NCBI GenBank assembly: GCA_963656825.1
Contig: CAVKJG010000003.1
Coordinates: forward strand, 1 to 64,000
Source of the DNA: CAG-841 sp963656825
Lineage (GTDB): Bacteria > Bacillota > Clostridia > Oscillospirales > CAG-272
Direction: 5' to 3'
DNA length: 64,000 nucleotides
The notes beneath the pieces are model-generated. The model saw only the letters and a program-made list of their open reading frames with translations, searched no databases and was not told the origin of the DNA. This document shows positions 34,235 to 43,300 of the stretch, piece after piece (within the stretch, counting starts at the first letter, position 1; each line of letters begins with the position of its first letter). The position numbers were made by a program, and so were the translations under genes.

Positions 34235-34906
34235 TTATGCCGTCTTTTTCTTTTTGAAAACACCCTTGTAAATTATCGCCCACCAGATGAACCCGAGAGG
34301 AATCGCTACGAAAATATCAAGTATGGAATGCTGCTTTACAAACACCGTTGACATACATATAAGCACACCCAATATTATCGAAAGCGCGACAAGCCACTTG
34401 CGGTTTTTAAGCGATTTGCAGTCAAGCACGGCAAAATCTATCGCCATCGCACCGAAAACGTGCGCGCTCGGCAAGACGTTTGTATATGTATCGGCGGTGT
34501 AAATACGCTTCATCGCAAAACAGAAAATGTTTTCTTCACCCGTTATATCGGGGCGCATATCCTGATAATTGGGAAACACCGCGCAGATTATTATCATCGT
34601 AAAGAATGTAGCGCCGATGTATATCATATATTTTTTGAAGCCCTCGGCGTCGCGGAACATAAGATATATGCCTATTGCGGCAAGCGCGGGATACCAAAGA
34701 TAATAAGCTATCGCAAAATATTCGCAAAAAGGTATCATATCGTCAAGCGGTATATGCGAAAGGAACATTTTGTCTGCGGGAAAATCGTTTGAGATTATTT
34801 TTTCAAGAATAAAAAAGGCTATGAGATAAGCCGGAAAAATGAGCGTATACCAAAGGTGCTTATAATATTTGTTTTTTATGGGGTGGGAATTTATTTCATC
34901 TGTCAT
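34235..34906 (-). CDS. PAP2-family membrane phosphatase
   Basis: A 223-residue integral membrane protein with about six hydrophobic helices. The phosphatase motifs are recognisable: an Arg-Pro in QDMRPDI, LPSAHV (PSxH) near residue 143, and STVFVKQHSILD near residue 188 containing the catalytic His and the charge-relay Asp. Likely acts on undecaprenyl pyrophosphate, phosphatidate or an inositol lipid; which one cannot be told. AAGGAGG precedes ATG 34906, and it has its own promoter. Confidence 0.85.
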   Translation of the reverse strand: MTDEINSHPIKNKYYKHLWYTLIFPAYLIAFFILEKIISNDFPADKMFLSHIPLDDMIPFCEYFAIAYYLWYPALAAIGIYLMFRDAEGFKKYMIYIGATFFTMIIICAVFPNYQDMRPDITGEENIFCFAMKRIYTADTYTNVLPSAHVFGAMAIDFAVLDCKSLKNRKWLVALSIILGVLICMSTVFVKQHSILDIFVAIPLGFIWWAIIYKGVFKKKKTA

Positions 34907-34935
34907 AATCTGCCTCCTTGATTTGCCACGCTATA

Positions 34936-34965
34936 AGAATATCATATTTCGGGGCATGATGTCAA
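34936..34965 (-). promoter_or_regulatory. Promoter for the PAP2 gene
   Basis: On the minus strand, TTGACA (34965-34960), 18 bp and TATTCT (34941-34936) with extended -10 TGA. The same TGATATTCT -10 appears in the invertible promoter at 44469-44497. On the plus strand, TATAAT at 35014-35019 without a clear -35 may serve the next gene. Confidence 0.55.
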
Positions 34966-35042
34966 TAGACGATTTTTTTATTTTGTATTGTAAAACTGCA
35001 CAATTTATGATATTATAATCTTTGAAAGGAAGGTGAAAACCG

Positions 35043-36674
35043 TTGAAAATCACATTTATAGGTGCGGCGCACGAAGTAACAGGCTCCTGCACGCTTGTCG
35101 AAGCTGCGGGAAAAAAGTTCCTTGTAGACTGCGGCATGGAGCAGGGTCCCGATATATATGAAAATCGCGAGCTTACCGTTTCGCCCGCCGATATCGACTT
35201 TGTGTTTCTCACTCACGCTCATATAGACCATTCGGGTAAGCTTCCGCTTCTTGTAAAGAACGGCTTTCACGGAAAAATATATTCGACCGACGCAACGCGC
35301 AGACTTTGCTCTGTAATGCTTGCGGATTCGGCGCACATTCAGACGTCGGATGCCGAATGGAAAAACCGTCGTGCGTCGCGCTCGGGCGGTGCGGAATACG
35401 AACCGCTATATACGCAAAAGGACGTAGATTCCACAATGGCTCTGTTTGAGTCGTTCGGATACGGAATGGAGTTCTTCATCGCCGACGGAATAGTGGCAAG
35501 CTTTTTCGATTCGGGTCACCTTCTCGGCTCGGCGTCGATAAAATTTCGTCTTACGGAAGGCAAGCGCGAATGCACCGTCATCTTCTCCGGAGATATCGGA
35601 AACTCGGAAAGACCGCTTCTCCGCGATCCGCAGATGCCGGACGAAGCCGACGTCGTTATAATAGAATCCACCTACGGCGACAGAACTCATGACCAAAAAC
35701 GTCCCGACTACGAACAAAAGCTTATTCAGCTGATAACCGAAACCTTCGATAAGGGCGGAAACCTTGTTATTCCGTCGTTTGCGGTAGGCAGAACGCAGGA
35801 GCTTTTATATATGCTCCGTAATATAAAAGAGCGCAAAGCCGTAAATTACGATTTCCCCGTGTATCTCGACAGCCCGCTTGCGATCGAAGCGACAAAAATA
35901 TACGCTTCGCCCGATATGCAGGAATATTACGACGACGAAACTCTCGCCCTTCTCGCCAAGGATATAAACCCCATAACCTTTGAAGGTCTTCACCTGAGCG
36001 TGACGACGGAGGATTCAAAAGCCATAAATTCCGACCCCGCTCCGAAGGTCATAATCGCCTCGTCCGGAATGTGCGAAGCCGGCAGAATACGTCATCATCT
36101 GAAGCATAATCTGTGGCGTCCCGAATGTACCGTGCTTTTCATAGGCTATCAGGTAGAAGGCACGCTCGGACGCAGGCTTCTTAACGGAGAAAAATTCGTA
36201 AATCTTTTCGGCGAGGATGTAAAGGTTGCGGCAAAGATCGACAGGCTTGACGGTATCTCCGCCCACGCCGACAAGGACGGACTTCTTGCGTGGCTCGGCG
36301 CAATGGAAAAACGTCCGCGCCGCGTTTATGTAAATCACGGCGATGACACAGCCTGCGAGGTGCTTTCCAAAGCAATAAACGCAAAGCTGCTTATTAAAGC
36401 GCTTGCGCCCTTCAGCGGCGGCACATACGACCTTGTAACCGACATATGCTCTGATCCCGGGAATATCCGCGCGCGCGCAAAGCGTCAGTCGCCGAAAGGC
36501 AAGAGCAATGCCTCGGTAGCATGGACAAAGCTTTTCGCCGCCGGAGTAAGACTCTCCTCGATAATTGAAAAAATGCGCGGCAAAAACAGCAAGGATATAG
36601 CAAAGCTTACAAGTCAGATAAACTCTCTGTGCGGAAAATGGGAAAAAACCGTGAAAACCCGCAAAAATAAATGA
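35043..36674 (+). CDS. MBL-fold beta-CASP RNA-processing nuclease
   Basis: A 543-residue metallo-beta-lactamase/beta-CASP protein of the bacterial CPSF-like group, expected to cut RNA. Zinc motif THAHIDHSG (HxHxDH) near residue 57, IFSGDIG, and beta-CASP motifs including VIPSFAVGRTQE, the SSGMCEAG segment near residue 340 and HADKDGL near residue 400. The C-terminus is Lys/Arg-rich. The start is TTG 35043, supported by a strong GGAAGGTGA site and no alternative ATG. Monocistronic, with its own terminator. Confidence 0.88.
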   Translation: MKITFIGAAHEVTGSCTLVEAAGKKFLVDCGMEQGPDIYENRELTVSPADIDFVFLTHAHIDHSGKLPLLVKNGFHGKIYSTDATRRLCSVMLADSAHIQTSDAEWKNRRASRSGGAEYEPLYTQKDVDSTMALFESFGYGMEFFIADGIVASFFDSGHLLGSASIKFRLTEGKRECTVIFSGDIGNSERPLLRDPQMPDEADVVIIESTYGDRTHDQKRPDYEQKLIQLITETFDKGGNLVIPSFAVGRTQELLYMLRNIKERKAVNYDFPVYLDSPLAIEATKIYASPDMQEYYDDETLALLAKDINPITFEGLHLSVTTEDSKAINSDPAPKVIIASSGMCEAGRIRHHLKHNLWRPECTVLFIGYQVEGTLGRRLLNGEKFVNLFGEDVKVAAKIDRLDGISAHADKDGLLAWLGAMEKRPRRVYVNHGDDTACEVLSKAINAKLLIKALAPFSGGTYDLVTDICSDPGNIRARAKRQSPKGKSNASVAWTKLFAAGVRLSSIIEKMRGKNSKDIAKLTSQINSLCGKWEKTVKTRKNK

Positions 36675-36682
36675 AAGCATAA

Positions 36683-36712
36683 GAAAATCCCGCAAAAATG
36701 CGGGATTTTCGG
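36683..36712 (+). terminator. Terminator after the beta-CASP gene
   Basis: GAAAATCCCGCA / TGCGGGATTTTC with a short A-rich loop; the right arm ends in TTTT. Confidence 0.8.
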
Positions 36713-36734
36713 CTTATTTGCAATCACATTCCTA

Positions 36735-36764
36735 TTGACAGCGTATATATATATATGGTATAAT
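36735..36764 (+). promoter_or_regulatory. Strong sigma-A promoter for the CNNM leader
   Basis: Consensus TTGACA (36735-36740), an 18-bp alternating TA spacer and consensus TATAAT (36759-36764) with extended -10 TGG. The start would be near 36771, some 190 nt before the coding region. Confidence 0.85.
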
Positions 36765-36770
36765 ACATTT

Positions 36771-36910
36771 AATTACAGTAGTTGAAAGGATTTTTCAAGT
36801 GGAAAGCAGTACGGGCGACAGTCCTTACCGAAGTACATATTCGGAATACAGATAATATCGGCATAACCCGCTTATTTTTGAGGCTGACGGGCTATGCTTT
36901 TTTGCGTTTT
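36771..36910 (+). promoter_or_regulatory. Structured leader with attenuator (candidate metal riboswitch)
   Basis: A leader of about 190 nt without an ORF. A hairpin CCGAA/TTCGG sits at about 36828-36844. A terminator hairpin GCATAACCCG (36861-36870) / CGGGCTATGC (36888-36897) is followed by TTTTTTGCGTTTT, all upstream of the CNNM start. The CGGG at 36812-36815 could pair with CCCG of the terminator's left arm and act as an antiterminator. It does not match the M-box, yybP-ykoY, NiCo, fluoride or cobalamin cores I know. The ligand is unknown; a divalent ion is a reasonable guess from the gene it precedes. Confidence 0.55.
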
Positions 36911-36960
36911 ACTTGAAATTCATATAATAATTTTATTTTTTCCGGAGGAAAACATTTCTT

Positions 36961-38391
36961 ATGGCAGACCCTTATCCCTTATCTGAGTTGATAACACCTA
37001 TGGCTATCGACGCTTCCGCCGCCGCAACGGACGGAAGCACAAACACACTTATTTTACAGATACTTTTTCAGGTACTTCTGATATTCCTGAACGCCGTATT
37101 TGCCTGCGCCGAGATCGCCGTGATTTCAATGAACGGCACAAAGCTCGATCAGCTTGTGGCAAAGGGCAATAAAAGAGCAAAAAAGCTTGCAAAGCTCACA
37201 GATCAACCCGCAAAGTTTCTTTCCACCATTCAGGTTGCAATAACTCTTGCCGGATTTCTCGGAAGCGCTTTTGCGGCAGACAACTTTGCGCATTATATAG
37301 TAAAATGGCTCTATAAGCCGGACGGTTATTTTTCGGAAAGCTTTATAAATTCCGTATCGGTCATAGTAGTAACGCTTATACTTTCATACTTCACGCTGAT
37401 TTTCGGCGAGCTTGTTCCGAAAAGAGTGGCAATGAAAAAAACAGAACAGCTTGCGCTCGGTATGGCGGGAATGCTGCGTTTCGTTTCGATAATATTCGCG
37501 CCGATAGTATGGCTGCTTACCGTTTCGACAAACGGCGTGCTCAGACTTCTCGGCATTGATCCCAATGCAAAGGACGACGAAGTGACCGAAGAAGAAATTC
37601 GTATGATGGTTGACGCCGGAAGCGAAAAGGGCGCGATAGACGTCGAGGAAAAAGAGCTTATTCAGAACGTTTTTGAGTTTGACGATCTTACCGCAGACGA
37701 AATAGCGACTCACCGCACGGAGATTTCGCTTCTCTGGATGGATGAAACGCCTGAGGAATGGGAGGAAACCATTCACGAAAGCCGTCACACAAATTTTCCG
37801 ATATGCGAAGAAAGCGTGGACAACGTGATAGGCGTTCTCAACGCAAAGGATTATTTCCGTCTTACCGATAAAAGCCGTGAAAACGTGCTGAAAGAAGCCG
37901 TAAAGCCCGCATATCTCGTTCCCGAAGCCGTAAAAGCCGATGTCCTTTTCAAGAATATGAAAAAGACGCACAACTATTTTGCCGTTGTTCTTGATGAATA
38001 CGGCGGCATGAGCGGCATCGTAACAATGACAGACCTTATAGAATGTATCGTCGGCGATCTTGAAGAAAACAATGAAATAAACAAAGAGCCGGAAAAAGAG
38101 ATCGAGCCTATCGACTCAAAAACGTGGAAAATCAGCGGAAGTGCGCCGATAGACGACGTTATAGAAGCGCTCGGCATAACGCTTGAAGAAGAAAGCGATT
38201 GCGATACCTTCGGCGGTTATGTAATGGGCATAATCGGAACGATACCCGAGGACGGCACGACATTGACAGCCGAAACCGAGCATCTTTCAATAAAGGTTAC
38301 CGAAATAAAAGAGCACAGAATAGAAAAAACCGTGGTTTGCCTGCTCGATCCCCCCACGGACGAAAACGGCAGCGACAAGGATAAAGAATAA
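36961..38391 (+). CDS. CNNM/CorC-HlyC-type transporter with CBS pair
   Basis: A 476-residue membrane protein. An N-terminal hydrophobic CNNM (DUF21) domain with about four helices (30-190), including FACAEIAVISMN and FGELVPKRVAM, is followed by a CBS pair (about 225-345: RTEISLLWMDE, VIGVLNAKDY, VLDEYGGMSGIVTMTDLIE) and a CorC/HlyC domain (about 375-455). Family members are implicated in Mg2+ or Co2+ efflux. Start ATG 36961 with GGAGGAAAAC 12 bp upstream. Expression is probably set by the upstream attenuator. Confidence 0.9.
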   Translation: MADPYPLSELITPMAIDASAAATDGSTNTLILQILFQVLLIFLNAVFACAEIAVISMNGTKLDQLVAKGNKRAKKLAKLTDQPAKFLSTIQVAITLAGFLGSAFAADNFAHYIVKWLYKPDGYFSESFINSVSVIVVTLILSYFTLIFGELVPKRVAMKKTEQLALGMAGMLRFVSIIFAPIVWLLTVSTNGVLRLLGIDPNAKDDEVTEEEIRMMVDAGSEKGAIDVEEKELIQNVFEFDDLTADEIATHRTEISLLWMDETPEEWEETIHESRHTNFPICEESVDNVIGVLNAKDYFRLTDKSRENVLKEAVKPAYLVPEAVKADVLFKNMKKTHNYFAVVLDEYGGMSGIVTMTDLIECIVGDLEENNEINKEPEKEIEPIDSKTWKISGSAPIDDVIEALGITLEEESDCDTFGGYVMGIIGTIPEDGTTLTAETEHLSIKVTEIKEHRIEKTVVCLLDPPTDENGSDKDKE

Positions 38392-38393
38392 AT

Positions 38394-38428
38394 AAAAAAA
38401 TTCCTGCCGGAATGGGCAGGAATTTTTT
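38394..38428 (+). terminator. Terminator after the CNNM gene
   Basis: AAAATTCCTGCC / GGCAGGAATTTT with a 6-nt loop and a T-run. Confidence 0.9.
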
Positions 38429-38461
38429 ATGTCCTGACCTGATGAATAAGTTTGCAATTAC

Positions 38462-38489
38462 AAAAAACCCCGCTGACAGCGGGGTTTTT
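38462..38489. terminator. Second hairpin terminator
   Basis: AAAAAACCCCGCT / AGCGGGGTTTTT with a 3-nt loop and A/T runs on both sides. It can stop transcription in either direction between the convergent CNNM and surface-protein genes. A near-identical hairpin lies at 45346-45372. Confidence 0.85.
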
Positions 38490-38502
38490 GTACCAAGAGA
38501 AA

Positions 38503-38527
38503 ACGGCCGGAACAATGTTCCGACCGT
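38503..38527 (-). terminator. Terminator of the surface-protein operon
   Basis: On the minus strand ACGGTCGGAAC / GTTCCGGCCGT, followed by TTTTCTCTT. The 38429-38580 gap holds only these hairpins. Confidence 0.7.
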
Positions 38528-38580
38528 CTCTCTAAGTGTGGTATAGGAGTTAATTTTAACGCTGTTGTTGCGTTTAATGA

Positions 38581-40371
38581 TCAATCAAGATCAGCTTTTC
38601 TTTTTTTAGAAATAACAACTGCAACTACCACGGCTGCACCGATTACAACTACTACACCAACCGTTATATAAATCCAAAGTGCAGATTTCTTAGCTATTGC
38701 CTGCTGAGCGATTATTACTTCGCCGCAAACAGAGCAGTGACTGCCTTCTGTCTTGCCTTCCTTTGAAAGTGTAGGCTCAACCTTTTCATCAACAACGGGA
38801 GTGTGTCCCTTAGCGGGAGTAATCACTGTGCCGCAAACCGTACATTTCTGAGCTTCTGTACATGTTGCAGCCGCGCCGGGTGTATGCTTTCCTGTAGCGG
38901 GAGCTATTTCAGCACCGCATACAGTACATTTCTGAGCTTTCACGCATGTAGCAGCTGCGCCGGGAGTGTGTCCCTTGGCGGGAGCAATCACTGTGTCGCA
39001 AACCGTACATTTCTGAGCTTCTGTGCAGGTTGCAGCCGCGCCGGGAGTGTGGCTTGCTTTCGGAGCCAATTCAGCACCGCAAACCGCACACGTCTGAGCT
39101 TCTGTGCAACTTGCACCGGGACCATATGTATGACCCTTTGCAGGAGCTATTTCAACACCACAGACAGTACATTTCTGTCCTTCTGTGCATGTGGCAGCCG
39201 CACCGGGAGTGTGGCCCTTTGCCTGACCGAGATTCTTTCCGCATACCTTGCATCTCTGAGGTTCTGTGCAGGTTGCTTCCGGACCCGGAGTATGACCTGT
39301 TGCCGGAATTCTCTTTTGAGCAACAAGTACTTTTTTACAAACCGAGCAATGACTGCCTGCAGTCTTGCCATCGGTTATACAGCTTTCCTCGATTGCAGCA
39401 TCCTTAACTACTGTATGTCCTGTTGCAGGAACCACTTCCTGAGCAACAAGAACTTTGTTACATACCGAGCAATGCTTGCCTTCGGTTTTGCCTGCTGTTT
39501 CACAGGTAGCCGCCACTGCAGCATCTACCACTTCGGTATGACCTTTTTTAGCTATTACAAGTGCTGCTTCTGTTGTTTCTACTTTCTTCTCATCGAAGAA
39601 TTTACCGCATACAGAGCATTTGTAATATGCTGCCTTACCGTCGGCTTCACAGGTTGCAGCTACTTCTGCTACAAGTGTGCCGTAGGTATGACCTTTTTTA
39701 GCTATTACAAGTGCTGCTTCTGTTGTTTCTACTTTCTTCTCATCGAAGAATTTACCGCATACAGAGCATTTGTAATATGCTGCCTTACCGTCGGCTTCAC
39801 AGGTTGCAGCTACTTCTGCTACAAGTGTGCCGTAGGTATGAACATGTCCGGTTGAAACGGACTTAATTGTGGTTGAACCACATGTTATAGTGAAATTGCC
39901 GGATGTAGCTTTTCCGGCTGCATCTTTTATAGAAAGATATCCGTCCTTTGAATATGACGTAATAGTTGTTTCGCCATCAAAGCCTTCGTTAACCTTGAAA
40001 TTCAAAACAACAAGTTCGCCAGTAAGATTTACTGTATTGTATTTTTTGTCGTTTACGTTAACTGCGATAAGGTCGCCGGTGTCAAATGCAGAAACTGCTA
40101 CATTGCTGTCCGAGGCAAATGCCTTGCCAACCGTGTAGTTAACATATGTAAGAGCTTTGTTATCATATATAACATCGGCACCCGCCACCATAAAGCCTGT
40201 CGACTCGGAAATCGAAAGGGTTACAGAAACGGTATCGCCGGGTTTTACCGTCGAGGCAGAAGCCTCGACGGTAAAACTTATTTTGTTTGTGCTTGCCGCA
40301 AATGTTGTAAGCGATGTCACCATCACAAGAAGCATTGCCACAAGCGCTATTATTGTGCGCTTAGTTTTCAT
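38581..40371 (-). CDS. Membrane-anchored surface protein: cohesin-like domain plus 11 Cys/His repeats
   Basis: A 596-residue protein. Signal peptide 1-25; cohesin-like beta-sandwich about 28-172 (VKPGDTVSVTLSI, IYDNKALTY, VVLNFKV); then 11 repeats (about 175-560), each with a leading HT, a lone Cys and a CxVC pair, such as HTPGAAATCTEAQKCTVCG; then a membrane helix (565-586) and a basic tail, so it is a type I cell-surface protein. The repeats look like small zinc-ribbon or disulfide modules. Two repeats are an exact 150-bp duplication. GGGAGGTG precedes ATG 40371, 14 bp after the dockerin protein. Exact function unknown; a scaffold/adhesin role is inferred. Confidence 0.8.
   Translation of the reverse strand: MKTKRTIIALVAMLLVMVTSLTTFAASTNKISFTVEASASTVKPGDTVSVTLSISESTGFMVAGADVIYDNKALTYVNYTVGKAFASDSNVAVSAFDTGDLIAVNVNDKKYNTVNLTGELVVLNFKVNEGFDGETTITSYSKDGYLSIKDAAGKATSGNFTITCGSTTIKSVSTGHVHTYGTLVAEVAATCEADGKAAYYKCSVCGKFFDEKKVETTEAALVIAKKGHTYGTLVAEVAATCEADGKAAYYKCSVCGKFFDEKKVETTEAALVIAKKGHTEVVDAAVAATCETAGKTEGKHCSVCNKVLVAQEVVPATGHTVVKDAAIEESCITDGKTAGSHCSVCKKVLVAQKRIPATGHTPGPEATCTEPQRCKVCGKNLGQAKGHTPGAAATCTEGQKCTVCGVEIAPAKGHTYGPGASCTEAQTCAVCGAELAPKASHTPGAAATCTEAQKCTVCDTVIAPAKGHTPGAAATCVKAQKCTVCGAEIAPATGKHTPGAAATCTEAQKCTVCGTVITPAKGHTPVVDEKVEPTLSKEGKTEGSHCSVCGEVIIAQQAIAKKSALWIYITVGVVVVIGAAVVVAVVISKKRKADLD
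39541..39840 (-). repeat. Perfect 150-bp tandem duplication inside the surface gene
   Basis: 39541-39690 and 39691-39840 are identical base for base on my reading and encode two identical 50-residue Cys/His repeat units. 150 is a multiple of three, so copy-number change keeps the frame. This suggests recent slippage or recombination, and possible repeat-number variation between strains. Confidence 0.9.
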
Positions 40372-40385
40372 TCAGCACCTCCCGA

Positions 40386-43300
40386 TTACTCGGCGGCTTT
40401 AAGTGTGACTACTATTTCGTCCCAGGTTACTTCACCGGACAGGTAGTTGTAGAGAAGATCGAAGTCTCTCTGGTCTACTGAACCATCCTTGTTGAGGTCG
40501 GCTGCTGCGTCATATTTTCTGTAGTTCTTAAGTCCAAGCAGCTTGGAAAGGTCGTTGATGTCAACATAACCTGTACCGTCAATATCAGCTATCGGTTTAA
40601 CTGTTACGTTGCCTTCTTTTTCTGCATCAGCTACGGCAACAGTTACAGACTCAGCGTCAACGGTGCTGCCGTGTGCTTCGCTTATTGTAATGGTTGTTGT
40701 CTTGTTCTCTTTCTTTTCCCCATCGTTTTCGTCCGTTGTATTCGTGTCACCCACTACGTTGAAGTAGAGATCAATGAGTTTTACTTCGCCGGAGATGTTA
40801 ACGTTTTCAGATTTGTTTGTTTCTTTGTTGTCTTCAGCGTAAGCAACAACCTTCACTTCGCCGGTTTCTCTTTTAACAGTAACTTTTTTCTCATCGACTT
40901 CTTTTTCTTCCGTCCTTGTTACAGCGTTAGCCTGCATTGTGAACAAGCCTTCGGATGCGTTCTCGAATCCTACGAAGCTGAGCATTCCTGCAGCGTACTT
41001 AACCGAGAAGTTTGTTCCCCAGATTGCAGAGTCACGAGAGCTGATGCTTACGGTAACCTTAACCTTACCGGATTCAACGATTTCTGCGCCGGCAACAACT
41101 GCGTTGTCAACGGAGATGTTGAGCTTAAGATCGGAAAGCTTGGGTGTTTCAACTGTTTCTGTTACATCACAGCCTGCACGAGCGCATGCCCAAAGTTCCT
41201 TGCCGCCGCTTACTTCTGTTGCCGCAACAAGAGTCTTGCTGAGCTGCATATCGTGGCCAAGAGCAGCTGTGGGATTTTCAACCTTATATACGGTATTGCA
41301 CCAATCGCATGTGTAAACAGTGCCGCCTGCCGTTGTGCAAGTTTCAGTGATTATTTCTATGTTTGAACCTGTTGCTTTATGATCTTCATTTTTTGTAAAT
41401 GCTATCCGATTAGCTACTGTTTTATTCTTATCAGTTGTTCCGGCTTTGTACAGCGATGTTTTGCAGGTTGCATTCTGGCAGATTCTGCCCTTCTGGTTGC
41501 AAGGATAGAATACGCCCTCCGCGTCCTCATGACCTGTTGCGGGGATTACTTCGCCGCCAACCTGGTTCTTGCCACACACGCTGCACTTTGTTCCGGCTGT
41601 GTTTCCAGACGTTGTGCATGTAGCTGCTACTGCTTTTATTGTCGTCTTCGAATCGTGAGCCGTTGCAGCAACATATCCGTCAATCCATGATGTTTTGCAA
41701 GCGCTGCAGTAATTGTACACATACTTTTCAGCTGCGCAATCTTTTCCTGCTGTAGCTTCACTGTAATCGCCAAGAACTGTTATTGTTGAAACGCCTTTTG
41801 AATCGTGATGATTTGTTGTCGAGACAACCGATTTGCCACTTTCCAAGCCGCAGACCGTGCAGTACTTATATTTTGTATAACCTTCTGTTGTGCAAGTTGC
41901 TGCTTTAGCGGCGACATCTTTCCAGCTATGTGCTGCCGTTATAACTGCGGAAGTACCGTTTTCAAGGATACACGCATTGCATACAGAGCACTGATACCAG
42001 CCTTCTTTAAGACCGTCTTCCAGTTTTTCGGCTGTATGAACAGCAGCTTTTGCTGCGCCGCCATTTCCATCTGTTGTGATTGTATGACCGCCGTTTTTCG
42101 TTTCGCTTGCTATGAATTCGTCACATACTGCGCAGAAGTAAGCCGCTGTCTTTGCACCAACCCACTTCTTTGTTATTTTTAAAGTTGTCAGTTCTGCGGC
42201 TGTTTTGCTTGCCAAACCTGCAGCCGAAACATCGCCATCGCCAATTTTTGCACCCTTAGCATAGCTTTGTGAGTTTACCGTAATAGCTTCGTTTGCATAG
42301 TACTCATAATGCTCTTCAACTGCGTAAGCCTCAACCTTTTTGCCGTCGCTGCTCTTTTTAAGGACGTATCCTCCCCCAGTAAAGCCGTCGGGCATTTTGT
42401 GGCCATCTGCAGCACCCGATACATAGCTCCATGTCTTCTTGCAGCTTGTACATGTAGCTGTTGTTATTTCGTCTGTTGTGCAGGTTTTTTGTGTCGTGAC
42501 TTTTGTCGACACATTATGGCCTTCTGCTTTTACCTTAGCATCATGTTCTGTTTTTGTAAGAACGCCGGTTACCGGTGTAAATGCAAGCTTGGGTATTTCT
42601 ACTGTAGCTGTGCAACCCTCAGTTGTACATGTGTATTTGCCTGTCTTGGAGCAGGTGGGTTCGTTTTCTTTTTTCAGTTCATAAACGTGTGCAATTTTAT
42701 CAAGCACTACGCTTACGGACGTTCCGCAGGAGCACTTTCCGGTAATAACACCGGCTTTTATACATGTTGCAGCTGTTTTTGCACTTTCAGTGTATACTGC
42801 ATGAACATCTTTTGCTGTAGCTTCTTCCTGCTTCGTGACGTCTTTTCCGTCAACCTTTACTGTCTCTGTTTTGCCTGCTGTGTTTACATAATTACGCGTT
42901 GCAACGCTCCACTCTGTTCCCTTCGCGTTGGGAATTACTTTTAATGCATTGTAGTCAGCGTCTGTTGTTCTGTATGTTTTTTTCACGGTCTCGCCGTTCA
43001 GTTTCCATTCGTAGTCTTCTACATATGACTTTGCTTCAAGCGAGCAGTTGTCGTTTGTGCAGTACCAGAATGTGAATGCACCGTGCTGGCAGTCTGCGGG
43101 GGTTGTGTAAGCAACAGCTTTATGACCCTCAGCTTCAACTGTTGTTTTTACTTCGCCGGCTTTAACCGCGTCGGCAAGATTAACGGTAATTGATACACCG
43201 TTTTCATCTATAACGCTTATAGAGTGTGTTGACGACAAAACGTCTGTTTCATATGTTCTATAATCTTTATAATCGTCGTTTGTGTCTTTTTCAACGTGAA

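Noticed and set aside
36771..36910. M-box, yybP-ykoY, NiCo or fluoride riboswitch before the CNNM gene
   Set aside because: I looked for the conserved cores of these classes and could not find them; only terminator logic is supported.
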